64,000 nt of DNA from Acinetobacter lanii (GCF_011578285.1 NZ_CP049916.1:2108001-2172000); one strand, 5' to 3'; numbered from the stretch's first letter, positions 40,311 through 50,015 are shown. Notes: generated from the sequence alone by a model not told the origin. Numbers and translations: made by a program.

Positions 40311-41463
40311 ATTTAATCTAATTAACCCCTATTTAGCAGAAATCGGCTTTCATGGTTCCTATCGTGCTGAAGATGTCACCTTCTTAATGAATGTAAGTCA
40401 TATTCAACCTACGCCACTGGAAGAAAAGGAATACTTAATTCAATCCGGTAAAATGCATTATTCACAAATGATTAGTGTTGAAGAACCACCAAGTGAGGCA
40501 CAACTGGCACATTTTAATCATGCTTTTGAGCATGGTGCTGTGCGGCTTGCAATCGAAGTTCAAAAACTCGCAAATACTTTAATTCAACGCTTTAAACAAC
40601 AACCGATTATTTTGATTAGTCTGGTTCGTGCTGGTGTGCCATTAGGGGTTCTACTCAAGCACCAAATTTCCAAGACGCAGCACTGTTATCACTATGGCAT
40701 CAGTATTATTCGCGATCGTGGAATCGACTTTGCTGCTTTACATGCCATTATTGAGCAACATGGCGCCGAAAATATTGTGTTTGTTGATGGTTGGACAGGT
40801 AAAGGTGCGATCTGTAAAGAGTTAACCGTAAGTCTCAAACATATACCGCAATTATTTGACCCAGGCTGGCAGATTCCTCGTCTGGTGACGTTGTCTGATT
40901 TGGCCGGTTACTCTTGGCTAAGTGCCAGTTGCGATGATTGGTTGATTCCGTTCGGGATTCTTGGTTCGGTCATTTCAGGGCTCACCTCAAGAACCATTTT
41001 AAAAGATGCCATCGATCCAACCATGGCTCACCAACATTGTAATGAACCGCAGTATTGGCACAGTTGTTTAATCTACAGCCACCTTGAAGCGCATGATATT
41101 TCGATTGAATTTACCCAAAAAATTCTAGCGCTCATGGCACTTCATCCGACATCTGAATCAGTGCAATGGAGTGATGCCATTCGACTGAAACAACAACACC
41201 AGTGTCAAGAGACCATAGATTGGATCTCCAATCATTATCAAATTCAAAATATTAATCGAATCAAACCGAGTATTGCCGAAGCCACACGTGCTGTATTAAG
41301 ACGCGTCCCTGAACGTATTTTATTACGTGATGAACATAACCCACACGTCCAACTTTTATTGCACTTTGCTCAAGAAAAAAATATTCCTGTGGATATTTTA
41401 GGCTCGAAATTAGGCCCCTATCACGCAGTGACGCTAATTAAAAAAATTGAGAAATCCTCATGA
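40303..41463 (+). CDS. StiP-type protein: PRTase-like domain with PELOTA-like C-terminus
   Basis: 386 residues. Databases name this family after a claimed cysteine protease (StiP N-terminal domain). The visible motifs are PRTase-like, with LISLVRAGVPLGVLL and the PRPP-loop-like IVFVDGWTGKGAICKEL (about 155-172). The C-terminal part (about 310-385; ATRAVLRRVPERILLR, VDILGSKLGPYHAVTLI) fits the PELOTA RNA-binding-like domain described for Ter-associated proteins. It likely works with the TRSP-PRTase on a nucleoside-like product. The name protease should be treated with caution. Confidence 0.83.
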   Translation: MSEFNLINPYLAEIGFHGSYRAEDVTFLMNVSHIQPTPLEEKEYLIQSGKMHYSQMISVEEPPSEAQLAHFNHAFEHGAVRLAIEVQKLANTLIQRFKQQPIILISLVRAGVPLGVLLKHQISKTQHCYHYGISIIRDRGIDFAALHAIIEQHGAENIVFVDGWTGKGAICKELTVSLKHIPQLFDPGWQIPRLVTLSDLAGYSWLSASCDDWLIPFGILGSVISGLTSRTILKDAIDPTMAHQHCNEPQYWHSCLIYSHLEAHDISIEFTQKILALMALHPTSESVQWSDAIRLKQQHQCQETIDWISNHYQIQNINRIKPSIAEATRAVLRRVPERILLRDEHNPHVQLLLHFAQEKNIPVDILGSKLGPYHAVTLIKKIEKSS

Positions 41464-42389
41464 AAACAATACAACATGCGATTGAACTCGGCGCCACCAT
41501 GTATATTCCGGCAACACATCCACAACTGTGGGAAGTCACCGAAGGACAAAAATTTCCCTTGCTTAAATCTGTTGCAGTGTGCTTAGAAGATGCAGTCCTC
41601 GAAAAAGACCTACAAACGGCAATGGTAAACTTAAAGCATCTTTTACAACGACGTGCTGAATATCCCAATCCTCAAGCACCTATTGTATTTATTCGTCCTC
41701 GTCATATTGAAATGGCGAAACATATTTTAGATTGGAATTTAGAACACACGTTTCATGGGATGATTTTACCTAAATTTACCCTACACAACCTTAAACAATG
41801 GATGGCGGTGCTTCCACCCAAGCTAAAGTATATGCCCACATTTGAGACCAAAGAAATTTTTGATCTTGGCCATAATGTTGAACTACATCGGGCTTTAAAG
41901 TACGACTTTCATAAGACCTTATGCTTGCGTATCGGCGGTAATGATTTACTGTCATGTTTAAATTTACGCCGCCCAAAAAATACCACCATTTATGACACCC
42001 CTGTCGGCAATTTAATTCCGCAATTGGCTGGTTTATTTATTCCAGATGGCTTTCAACTGAGTTCCCCGGTGTGTGAGCACTTTGAAAATACCCATTTGTT
42101 GATGCAAGAAATTCAGCAAGACATGAACAATGGTATTTACACCAAGACCGCGATTCATCCCTCTCAAATTGGGCATATTCATTTGGCTTTGCAAGTGAAT
42201 CCCCAAGATTTCCATGAAGCACAACAGATTCTTTCTCAAGATGCACAAAGTGTCTTTAAAAGTCAGGGTTCAATGTTAGAACCTGCAACCCATAGAAATT
42301 GGGCAGAAATGATTCTACTGCGTTATAAAACTTTTGGTTTGGTTAAAACGCATCTGCTTAATCAAGACAAAATTTTGAGTAATTTTTAA
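41460..42389 (+). CDS. HpcH/HpaI-type aldolase (CitE-like) of the Ter module
   Basis: 309 residues, TIM-barrel CitE/HpcH fold. Motifs are VCLEDAVLEKDL, IFIRPRH-type strand VFIRPR, PTFETKEIFDL with the metal-binding Glu, LRIGGNDLLSCLNLRR and KTAIHPSQIGHI. Such enzymes cleave or form C-C bonds on acyl or keto-acid substrates. It overlaps the StiP gene by four bases (ATGA) and ends the operon. Confidence 0.87.
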   Translation: MKTIQHAIELGATMYIPATHPQLWEVTEGQKFPLLKSVAVCLEDAVLEKDLQTAMVNLKHLLQRRAEYPNPQAPIVFIRPRHIEMAKHILDWNLEHTFHGMILPKFTLHNLKQWMAVLPPKLKYMPTFETKEIFDLGHNVELHRALKYDFHKTLCLRIGGNDLLSCLNLRRPKNTTIYDTPVGNLIPQLAGLFIPDGFQLSSPVCEHFENTHLLMQEIQQDMNNGIYTKTAIHPSQIGHIHLALQVNPQDFHEAQQILSQDAQSVFKSQGSMLEPATHRNWAEMILLRYKTFGLVKTHLLNQDKILSNF

Positions 42390-42809
42390 TTCACAACTTC
42401 AATTTATAAATAAATAAAGAGATAAAGTGGATCATTTGAGTGAGCATGAATTCAATCATTGATGCTCACTCATATAAGATAGATTCAGATAGATGACTTC
42501 AGTAGATCTCTTGCAAACGTCCAAAAATATTACAAATTAGACCACAAAATGAATATTGAAAATTTTTTTCCTAGGTTGCAATTAAATTAGGGTGTGGGAA
42601 ATTTTTCATATCAATCCTTTCCCTAACCCTCTCCTTTAAAAGCAGAGCTAAATTCCAATATGAGTTGAATCGTGGTTGAAATTTGATTGATGCAACAAGC
42701 CTAATGCTTAGGCTATTTAAATGACTTAATGTCGCAGATAACAATCGAATTTAAATGCAGTATCAATTTAAGCTATGACTCACTTTTATTCAAAGCTGTG
42801 CTTCTCTGA
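42390..42809. other. Convergent intergenic region in the ter island
   Basis: 420 bp between two converging ter operons. It holds an 11-bp stem hairpin (tgagtgagcat at 42437-42447, atgctcactca at 42462-42472) without a T run, which may terminate both units. The second copy of the dispersed intergenic repeat also lies here. Confidence 0.6.
42505..42660 (-). repeat. Dispersed intergenic repeat, copy 2
   Basis: Reverse-orientation relative of 6786-6945. On the minus strand it reads cttttaaaggagaggg, ttaggg, then a diverged middle and the conserved tttgcaagagatc end. Its palindrome is imperfect, so this copy has decayed more. Confidence 0.68.
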
Positions 42810-44339
42810 TTAAGCTTCAACCATTTGTACCACCGCTAAGCGTCCACCGTCTTCTTTGGACAATAAAATTTGAGCACCGTCTTTGAGCTCTATTTTACCG
42901 CCGATCGGAATCGTGGTTTTAGTGCTTACATCGGTCAAATCAGGTAGCGCTTCATTGACTAACCACCAAACGTTTTGATGCAACACAAAATAACCTTTGC
43001 GTTTGGTTTGTTCAGGGGTCAATCGTTCATTCGGCGCAATCATATTATTGACATGCCATGCAAAAATCGACTGCCCCGTCCAGACCATGAGACGATGATT
43101 ATCGGGTCTAAAATTACCCTGCTGACGTGCTGAATACAGATTTAAAATCGGCAATTTGCCATGAAATGGCGTATGACAAAATGGACATACTGGCTGGGTC
43201 GTATTGTCAAATACGTACCATTTTTGACTACAGGCGGGATTTTGACAGGGCTGAATTAAATCTACAGTTTTGACCAGTGCGATTTCCCAATCATTGGCTG
43301 AAGGACGTTTAGCGGGATCATGTAATCCATCAATAAAGCTTTTGTTAAACAGTTCCGTTAAATAGGGACCGGTCACTTTATAAGAAATTTGCGCAGGATC
43401 AGCCCATGGTAGTTGTGAGGATTTGAGTTGATTGGCACGTACCGCATTACTGTGATCGGTGGGATGTTCAATAAATAACGCACGCTCCCCCATGCCCAAG
43501 TTTTCGTCTTTTTGCGGATCGTTCATGTCATGAATTTTTCCACCACGCAGTGGATGACGATACAACAAATACATATAGATCAGCACCGCCAAGGCATGTT
43601 TATCGGTCGCGATACTGGGTAAGTTACGGTGTGGGTCGTCTTTGGATAAGTGATTGGTCATCACTACTTCAGGGGCAATAAAGTCAGGCGTTCCCACCAC
43701 ATCAGGAGGGTATTTACCGGGCACTACTAAGCCGTCCACATCAATGACACAAGCACTGCCTGTCACAGGATCGATTAATACATTTTTATAAGACAAATCT
43801 GAATGCGCCAAACCTGCGGCATGCATGCGCCTCACTGCACGAGAAATTAAAATATTGATTTTTAAATAATTCAGCCATGTGCCTTTTTCACGTTCATCCA
43901 AGAAACGATTTTGATTATTGGCACTGGCAAACCATTTCCCCTCTTTTTCTTTGCCTTTGATTTTTAGGATATCATTGTTCTTTGAACCATAATCAAAAAA
44001 GAAATGTTTCTTATAGGTTGGCGCAGTAATCCCCAGTAAATTATTGTACTCAACCAAGCCATCTGGCCAACAAAAAATCCCTTTCCAATAGTCACCGCCG
44101 ACACCATTAAAAATCCCTTGCCACTTATTGCCCACAATTTCTTTAAGCCGATCTTTTTGCTGTTCTAAACTGGCTTTCGATTCATAAAACTTATTTTTTT
44201 CTTTGCTAAAAAAGCACACCACATAACTACGATCTGGTGAAAAATACACATCTTTCATGGCACCTGAACCAATGATTTCATCGACAAACTCAATTGCTCG
44301 ACCATCGGTTGTTGTGCATTTAATAATTTTTGCTGCCAT
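42810..44339 (-). CDS. Ter-associated protein kinase with zinc ribbon and C-terminal FHA-like region
   Basis: 509 residues. The kinase-like domain (about 1-350) has the glycine loop IIGSGAMKDVYF, the catalytic loop HSDLSYKNVLID, and VIDVDGL in place of DFG. VVGTPDFIAPEV resembles the activation-segment end. A four-Cys zinc ribbon follows (CQNPAC ... CPFC, about 368-395). The C-terminal 100 residues look like a small beta-rich FHA-like domain. With the adjacent PP2C phosphatase and TerY proteins it forms the phosphorylation triad described for Ter systems. Substrates are unknown. Last gene of its leftward operon. Confidence 0.88.
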   Translation of the reverse strand: MAAKIIKCTTTDGRAIEFVDEIIGSGAMKDVYFSPDRSYVVCFFSKEKNKFYESKASLEQQKDRLKEIVGNKWQGIFNGVGGDYWKGIFCWPDGLVEYNNLLGITAPTYKKHFFFDYGSKNNDILKIKGKEKEGKWFASANNQNRFLDEREKGTWLNYLKINILISRAVRRMHAAGLAHSDLSYKNVLIDPVTGSACVIDVDGLVVPGKYPPDVVGTPDFIAPEVVMTNHLSKDDPHRNLPSIATDKHALAVLIYMYLLYRHPLRGGKIHDMNDPQKDENLGMGERALFIEHPTDHSNAVRANQLKSSQLPWADPAQISYKVTGPYLTELFNKSFIDGLHDPAKRPSANDWEIALVKTVDLIQPCQNPACSQKWYVFDNTTQPVCPFCHTPFHGKLPILNLYSARQQGNFRPDNHRLMVWTGQSIFAWHVNNMIAPNERLTPEQTKRKGYFVLHQNVWWLVNEALPDLTDVSTKTTIPIGGKIELKDGAQILLSKEDGGRLAVVQMVEA

Positions 44340-44414
44340 CTGCTATCCAACTTTTATAATTATGATTCATTGAGCAAACCTTCGCCCAATCTACACCTTG
44401 ATGATTAAAGAAAG

Positions 44415-46406
44415 TTATCTTTTCCAAAGCACCGCCATGGTACGGTCATCATGGTGACCGGGCGTGAAAAAGTGCATCCACTCTAACAGTGCGGTATCGG
44501 CGACATCCGTTTTCATCAGTGGATCAAGCTCCGTATACAGTTTTTTCCAGCGCTCATGCTGGGTTAGCCCCACATCGGTTTCAAACAGCGGATCCGAAAT
44601 TCCATCGGTCATGACCATCACGGCATCAATGGCTTCAAAACAGCCAATTTTGACCCGCGTGCCAAATTCTTGCGCAATGCTTCGATCTAAAAATTTGGTT
44701 TGACCTGCATATTCGCCACCATCTGCAACATTCATAATGCGTACACTGCTGTCGTTATAGACCGCTATCGCACCATCGCCAACGGAGAAAGTACTGATAA
44801 AGTTTTTATTCGGTTGGCTATACACCACAGCAACCAAGAGTGTGGTGGAAAAGAGCTTAGCTGCAACACCCAGTTCACTGGCTTGCAGCTCAATTTGGTG
44901 AATGATCGATTTATAAATTTCATAATACACATGATAAAACTGCTGATTCAGTTTATTGGCGATCGCTTGAGTCTCAGGTTCTTGACTCCCAATCTGCCAC
45001 TGTTCCACATCGGCATTGAGCGATGCAATGGTGGTGCCTGTTAAATAGCGAGCGAATTCACTTTTGACGATTTCTACGGCGATCCGTGAACCTTCTCTTG
45101 AGTAGCCAGCACTCCCTGCACCATCAGCAGCCACTAACACTGACCATGGGCTGTCTTCGATTTGTAGCAAGCCAAAGTCATCATCTCTAAACGTCCCCCC
45201 ATGCTCATGCGAACGTCCACGACGGCTTGCTGCAATCAATTTGTAGTCCTCTAACACCAACAGTGCCTGATCGGTATGTGGCTTTGCATAGGGTTGCCCT
45301 GCTTCAGGCTCAAGCACCTTCCATAAACTACGTGGATCTGCAATTACATTGATTTTACACTGCGCTGTACGCGTTTCATTGTGCAGACAGTATTGAAATG
45401 AAAACGTCAGCTCTTCTGGAATTTCGGGTTGTCCTTGAATCGTCTGCGTAGCGTCGTCGAAGTAGAAATTCTCTCGGCTAAACTTAAAACTCTCAGACTT
45501 ATATCGAATCAATGTACTGTCGTGATTTGAAGTCACGGTGATTTTAGAACTGTACAGCTGACCTGATCGTGCATTATCCACTTGAAACTTCACATCAGGA
45601 TTAAACATAGGATTCGGTGCCTGCCTAGATTCTGCTGATTTTGCAATGGCTGCATCTTGAACTGCTCGCGCATTGGATGACGTTAAAACATTTTTTTGTT
45701 GTGGGGGTTCTAGTTCTTCGATTTCTTGTTCTTCGATTGCTTGTTCCTCTATTTCGCTTTTTTGGTTTTTTTCTGGCTCCATTGGATCAGATGGAGTATT
45801 TTGTAAGTCATTATTTTCTAAACGCTGATTTGGACTTTCTAAATTTCCTAGGTGATTATCTTCAGTCTCATCCCCTTTAAGATCCGTCATTTTACGATCA
45901 ATACTTTGACTCGCGCTAAACGCAATATCAGTCTGAACAGATTCAATTTTTTGATGCTTAAGATCTGTACTTAAATCATCTGCTGTATCAATAGCATTTA
46001 AATTGGACGCTGAGTCAGATGCACCAATAGTATTTGAGATAGGCTGAATTTGAGCATGATCCATGCTTGGCTGATGTACAGCGTCTGCATGCAGTAAATC
46101 ATCACATTCGTTCTCACTAGATTCTTGCTCAACATGCGCAGTAATCTCCACGCTTTGATTTTTTTCTAAAACATCAATGCTGGGTGTTAAATCATGCTTT
46201 TGTCTATGTTCTAAATCTTGATTGTGTTGAATCATCGGCTCAACAATTTTGACGGACGAACTTGAGCACTGTATGTTTAATAATTCTATTAATTTAGACA
46301 GTTGCACAAGGTTTTGATCTTGGGTCATAAAGCTAACAAACTCAGTCTCGAATTTGATCTGATTGTCTTTAAGTAATTGTTTAATTTTACAGTATCGTTC
46401 CGCCAT
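44415..46406 (-). CDS. PP2C-type protein phosphatase with long variable N-terminus
   Basis: 663 residues. Residues 1-270 are low-complexity, acidic and Gln/Glu-rich (for example EIEEQAIEEQEIEELEPP). About 270-350 is a beta-rich segment. The PP2C domain (about 385-660) has metal-binding VAADGAGSAGYSREG, TFSVGDGAIAVY, VMTDGISDPL and the terminal GHHDDRTMAVLW. It would reverse phosphorylation by the neighbouring kinase (inference from pairing). AAGGAAA precedes the start. The N-terminal tail looks disordered and could tether partners. Confidence 0.9.
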   Translation of the reverse strand: MAERYCKIKQLLKDNQIKFETEFVSFMTQDQNLVQLSKLIELLNIQCSSSSVKIVEPMIQHNQDLEHRQKHDLTPSIDVLEKNQSVEITAHVEQESSENECDDLLHADAVHQPSMDHAQIQPISNTIGASDSASNLNAIDTADDLSTDLKHQKIESVQTDIAFSASQSIDRKMTDLKGDETEDNHLGNLESPNQRLENNDLQNTPSDPMEPEKNQKSEIEEQAIEEQEIEELEPPQQKNVLTSSNARAVQDAAIAKSAESRQAPNPMFNPDVKFQVDNARSGQLYSSKITVTSNHDSTLIRYKSESFKFSRENFYFDDATQTIQGQPEIPEELTFSFQYCLHNETRTAQCKINVIADPRSLWKVLEPEAGQPYAKPHTDQALLVLEDYKLIAASRRGRSHEHGGTFRDDDFGLLQIEDSPWSVLVAADGAGSAGYSREGSRIAVEIVKSEFARYLTGTTIASLNADVEQWQIGSQEPETQAIANKLNQQFYHVYYEIYKSIIHQIELQASELGVAAKLFSTTLLVAVVYSQPNKNFISTFSVGDGAIAVYNDSSVRIMNVADGGEYAGQTKFLDRSIAQEFGTRVKIGCFEAIDAVMVMTDGISDPLFETDVGLTQHERWKKLYTELDPLMKTDVADTALLEWMHFFTPGHHDDRTMAVLWKR

Positions 46407-46520
46407 TTAAATTTCCTTATTATTCTATTTAAGCCATTGTTAATCCGTGCAAGGTTCTATTCAAGCCAGCTCCGATTTGAGCAAAATTATTTTCGATTCA
46501 GTTTCTAATTGAGAAAAGGA

Positions 46521-47573
46521 TTAACCTTGTCCACGGCTTAAATCAAAATCTCCACCTGAAGATTCAAAGCTGATTTGACGCTGACACCATGGACAAATCA
46601 CCAATTCACTATAGCCGTCATAACACATCAAATTACCACAGGCACACATCGCAAAAGCAGTTTCTGCATGGCAATGTGGACAGTTCGACCAACCTTCTAA
46701 TACCGAGGTATTGATCTTCGGTTTCTCAGCGGTTTGATCTGTCCAACTGAAATAGTCCTCAGAAATGGCTTCACAGGTGTCTAGTTTGAAGTTATAAACA
46801 TTAATATTCAGATCCGACAAGCCTGAATAATGCAAATTTCGGCTGTATTTTAAAATATAAGGATGATGCAACTTCTGACAACGCCCGACAAAGGTCACTG
46901 TGCGATCATCCGCTTGGCTCTTTCGAAACGTGAGTTTCTGTTTCGCCAAATGCATATAACGTTCATCCAGCGGTAACAGATCCTGTTTATCCAAGTTTTG
47001 TCCCACACTGATACTTTGTGATACCACCGATGCGCTGATCCATTTGCACAGGCCTTTAATATAATCCTGATCCATCTGATCCAGTGCAATGCAATGTTCA
47101 GTCAGTTTTTTTAAAATACTAAAATCCACGTCTTGACCCAATCCGAGTGCGATCACGGTCACTTTATTGTCATATTTGGCTTTAAAGCGTTGGATCGCAT
47201 CTTCGTAATCATCGGTCGGTCGCCCATCGCTAAACAAGTACACAATCGGTTTCCAGTCGCCTTTAACCTCTGCGGTGGTTTTCATCACTGAGCGATCAAT
47301 TTCTTTGCCTAAATGATCCAGTGCTTTACCCAAATGGGTACCGCCACCCAAAGGCAGTTCACAGTCACGGTAGGCAAACAGCTCAGTCAATGGCACCAAA
47401 GTACGCACGATGCCTGCATAGGCAATCAAGGAAATATAAACCGTTTCCAAGGCATAAGGGTCGGTGCGCAAATTTGACATAATAAAATCAATGCCGTCTT
47501 GTACCGCTTCTATGGGTTTTCCGACCATCGATTCTGAGCAGTCAATGACAAAAAACACCGGCAATCTACGCAT
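46521..47573 (-). CDS. TerY3-like VWA protein with zinc-ribbon C-terminus
   Basis: 350 residues. The VWA domain (1-210) has the MIDAS sequence DCSESM, GGGTHLGKAL and LFSDGRPTDDYE. A beta-rich middle follows. The C-terminal cysteine-rich region CPHC ... CACGNLMC ... CPWC (about 295-335) is the TerY-C type zinc binding. Compared with the two other VWA proteins of the operon it is the only one with the zinc module. It probably links metal sensing to the kinase/phosphatase pair. GAGGTCACC precedes the ATG. Confidence 0.9.
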   Translation of the reverse strand: MRRLPVFFVIDCSESMVGKPIEAVQDGIDFIMSNLRTDPYALETVYISLIAYAGIVRTLVPLTELFAYRDCELPLGGGTHLGKALDHLGKEIDRSVMKTTAEVKGDWKPIVYLFSDGRPTDDYEDAIQRFKAKYDNKVTVIALGLGQDVDFSILKKLTEHCIALDQMDQDYIKGLCKWISASVVSQSISVGQNLDKQDLLPLDERYMHLAKQKLTFRKSQADDRTVTFVGRCQKLHHPYILKYSRNLHYSGLSDLNINVYNFKLDTCEAISEDYFSWTDQTAEKPKINTSVLEGWSNCPHCHAETAFAMCACGNLMCYDGYSELVICPWCQRQISFESSGGDFDLSRGQG

Positions 47574-47701
47574 AGGGTGACCTCAGTTGTTGTTTTTATA
47601 ATGTTTTATTTTCAATCTAAATCATGTTGATCTAGAATTTTCTTTAGTCGGTTTAATTTCTATTTATCTAATTCGTCGCACATCCCATGCTGAGCGTAGT
47701 T

Positions 47702-48337
47702 TTATAACACCAACTGAATTTCAGACGGCGGCGGTGGTAAAGCAATTGAGTCACTCACACCTGCACTGCTACTACCTGCCACCACACTCGCAGAAACCCA
47801 TTTAAAGAAACTGGCAAATGAATGTGCATCCATAGTATCGAGCACCACCACCCGATCGGTGAGTTGCAGTAAGCTTTCAGTTTTGGCTTTGGGACCTGCC
47901 GCACAAGCCACAATACTGGCAAAGTTCAATTGCTTAATCACAGGAATCACTTGTTGATAGGCATATACATCCGAAGGCGAACCATCGGTCATTAAGAACA
48001 AGAGTGGACGCCAATCGCCTTTTTGATCTTCGGTACTTTTTTTGACATTTTTTTGTACTTCATCTGCCAGTAGTTCTAAGGCTGCGCCCATAAAGGTTGC
48101 GCCTACATTAGGCACATCAATCTCCGGAATCTGGATTTGATCCAAAGGTGTTAGCGGTAAATAGACTTTTGCCTGCATATCAAAAGTAATCAAACTCAAA
48201 TACACACTTTCTAATGCATAGGGATCTTGGCGAAGTGCACTGAGCATCGACTGCAAGCCAACATTGACAGAGTGAATCGGTTCACCACGCATTGAACCTG
48301 AAGTGTCGAGCAAGATATATACCGGTAAACGTCGCAT
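47702..48337 (-). CDS. TerY2-like VWA protein
   Basis: 211 residues, a single VWA domain. MIDAS is LLDTSGSMRGEPIHS, with the metal-coordinating Thr region VGATFMGAAL and FLMTDGSPSD. It ends in the Pro-rich LPPPPSEIQLVL tail shared with the TerY1 protein of this operon. AGAGGATCC precedes the ATG. Likely a metal-dependent adaptor that contacts TerD-family partners. Confidence 0.9.
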   Translation of the reverse strand: MRRLPVYILLDTSGSMRGEPIHSVNVGLQSMLSALRQDPYALESVYLSLITFDMQAKVYLPLTPLDQIQIPEIDVPNVGATFMGAALELLADEVQKNVKKSTEDQKGDWRPLLFLMTDGSPSDVYAYQQVIPVIKQLNFASIVACAAGPKAKTESLLQLTDRVVVLDTMDAHSFASFFKWVSASVVAGSSSAGVSDSIALPPPPSEIQLVL

Positions 48338-48388
48338 AGGATCCTCTTCTGTTTTATTATTTATATGATGATGTCCAATGCGACACCA

Positions 48389-49027
48389 TTAGGCATAGTC
48401 CTTTAACCAATCTACAAAATTATCTGAAGCGGAAGATTGACCCACCGCTTTAAATTTCCAACTGTTATTTTCTCGGATCAGTTCAGCAAATAATAAAGAG
48501 CGTTGTTGCTCATACTCTCCTTTGCCTGACAATTCAAAACGTACCATTTCTTTGCCTGACGCATCTACAGCCCGGATAAAGGCATTTTTTACTTCACCAA
48601 AATGCTGATTGTTGGTTGCCCCTGCATAGATCTGTACGATAAACACAATCTTATGATAATCCTGTGACAGGTTATTCAACTTGACAATAATCTGCTCATC
48701 ATCTCCATCGCCTGCACCTGTGCGGTTATCCCCAGTTAGCCAAATATCACCTGAACGATGCTTCAAATTATTAAAAAAGATCACATCGCTGTTGTTCAGC
48801 GTCGGCTGACCAGCGGAGTCACGTCCTAAATTACGTACTTTACCTTGTGCATCACATAAAAATGCAACCACATCCAAGTCATATTCTGCTGTCTTACCAA
48901 ACAACCCACCGAATAGTCCTTTCTTTTGTTCTGCTATATCCCAACCTAAGCCAATGGTCACTTGAGACAAGTTATGTTCGGATTTTTCTAAAGTGAGACC
49001 TTGTCCTTTTGCTAAGCTAATCGCCAT
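48389..49027 (-). CDS. terX: TerD-family protein TerX
   Basis: 212 residues. It is a TerD domain with the TerX-type insertion KKGLFGGLFGKTAEYDLDVV, the acidic calcium loop GDNRTGAGDGDDEQIIVKL and the C-terminal [19 protein letters not shown], where the usual FNGGL is replaced. It lies between the two TerY genes, the same order as in plasmid R478 (terY1-terX-terY2). Spacing to neighbours is 50-90 bp. Confidence 0.92.
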   Translation of the reverse strand: MAISLAKGQGLTLEKSEHNLSQVTIGLGWDIAEQKKGLFGGLFGKTAEYDLDVVAFLCDAQGKVRNLGRDSAGQPTLNNSDVIFFNNLKHRSGDIWLTGDNRTGAGDGDDEQIIVKLNNLSQDYHKIVFIVQIYAGATNNQHFGEVKNAFIRAVDASGKEMVRFELSGKGEYEQQRSLLFAELIRENNSWKFKAVGQSSASDNFVDWLKDYA

Positions 49028-49118
49028 ATCAAAGTTCCTTATTCATTATTTTCATCGTATTATTCTAGGTCTTTATTTCTTATAAATTTTATTACTAAAT
49101 ACTCACACTGAATCAATT

Positions 49119-49757
49119 TTATAACACCACATTTACTTCTGGTGGTGGTGGGGGTAAATCACTCAGTCCTGTCACTTCTTTTTGACCTGCATCGACTTTT
49201 TGACTGCCTGTGGAAATACTTGCAGAAACCCATTTAAAGAATGCTTTAATGGTATTTGAATCCGCAGTCGATAGCTCAACCACCACTTCAGTGATTTGTT
49301 TCAGCACACTGGTATCTGCGTTATGACCCGCAGCACAGGCGATCACCATACCGGGTTTAGCTTGTTTTAATTTGGCTAAACCTTGGGTCCAACTATCAGT
49401 CGGTGCACCATCGGTCATAATAAACACCAACGGTTTCCAATCCCCACGAATCTCTGGCGTAGTTTTTTGTACTTCCTGTTCAATTTTATCTGCCAGTAGG
49501 CTTAAAGCCTCACCCAATTGTGTCGTCCCTGTGGCCTGTAGTGCAGGCGGATTAAACATGGCAATTTCAGTCAGCGGAATCAATTGCTTGGCATAAGTAT
49601 CAAAGGTAATAATCGACAAAAAAGCGGTCTCGAGTGCATAAGGGTCTTGGCGCAAAGAGGATACTAATATTTCAACGCCATTTTTTACCGCTTCAATCGG
49701 TTCGCCTGTCATTGAGCCCGAAGTATCGAGCAATAAGTAAACCGGTAATCTTCTCAT
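49119..49757 (-). CDS. terY: TerY1-like VWA protein
   Basis: 212 residues, VWA domain with intact MIDAS LLDTSGSMTGEPIEA, GTTQLGEAL and FIMTDGAPTD. It has the same Pro-rich C-terminal tail (LPPPPPEVNVVL) as the TerY2 protein, pointing to duplication within the operon. First gene of the six-gene leftward unit. Confidence 0.92.
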   Translation of the reverse strand: MRRLPVYLLLDTSGSMTGEPIEAVKNGVEILVSSLRQDPYALETAFLSIITFDTYAKQLIPLTEIAMFNPPALQATGTTQLGEALSLLADKIEQEVQKTTPEIRGDWKPLVFIMTDGAPTDSWTQGLAKLKQAKPGMVIACAAGHNADTSVLKQITEVVVELSTADSNTIKAFFKWVSASISTGSQKVDAGQKEVTGLSDLPPPPPEVNVVL

Positions 49758-50015
49758 TTATTTTGTCCATTTTTTTCAATTTATTATCAAACGAGTCTAA
49801 CTTAAAATAGAATAAAAAAAGAACAGCTATTTTCATTTTTATGACGTTTTATTTCATCCTTGATCTTTTCATGCATAGTAAAATTTATATAGCACAAGAG
49901 ATCAATATAAAAATTGAGGATGAGATGAATCGCAATATGTTTAGAAAATCACCCTATTTTGCTTAAAGCTATCGTCAACAGAACGATAAAATGAGTAGAT
50001 TTACCGATTATCCCC

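Noticed and set aside
30339..50015. Integrase or conjugation genes that would make the ter block a self-mobile island
   Set aside because: None seen; every ORF in the block is accounted for by Ter-associated families. Only the flanking repeats point to insertion.
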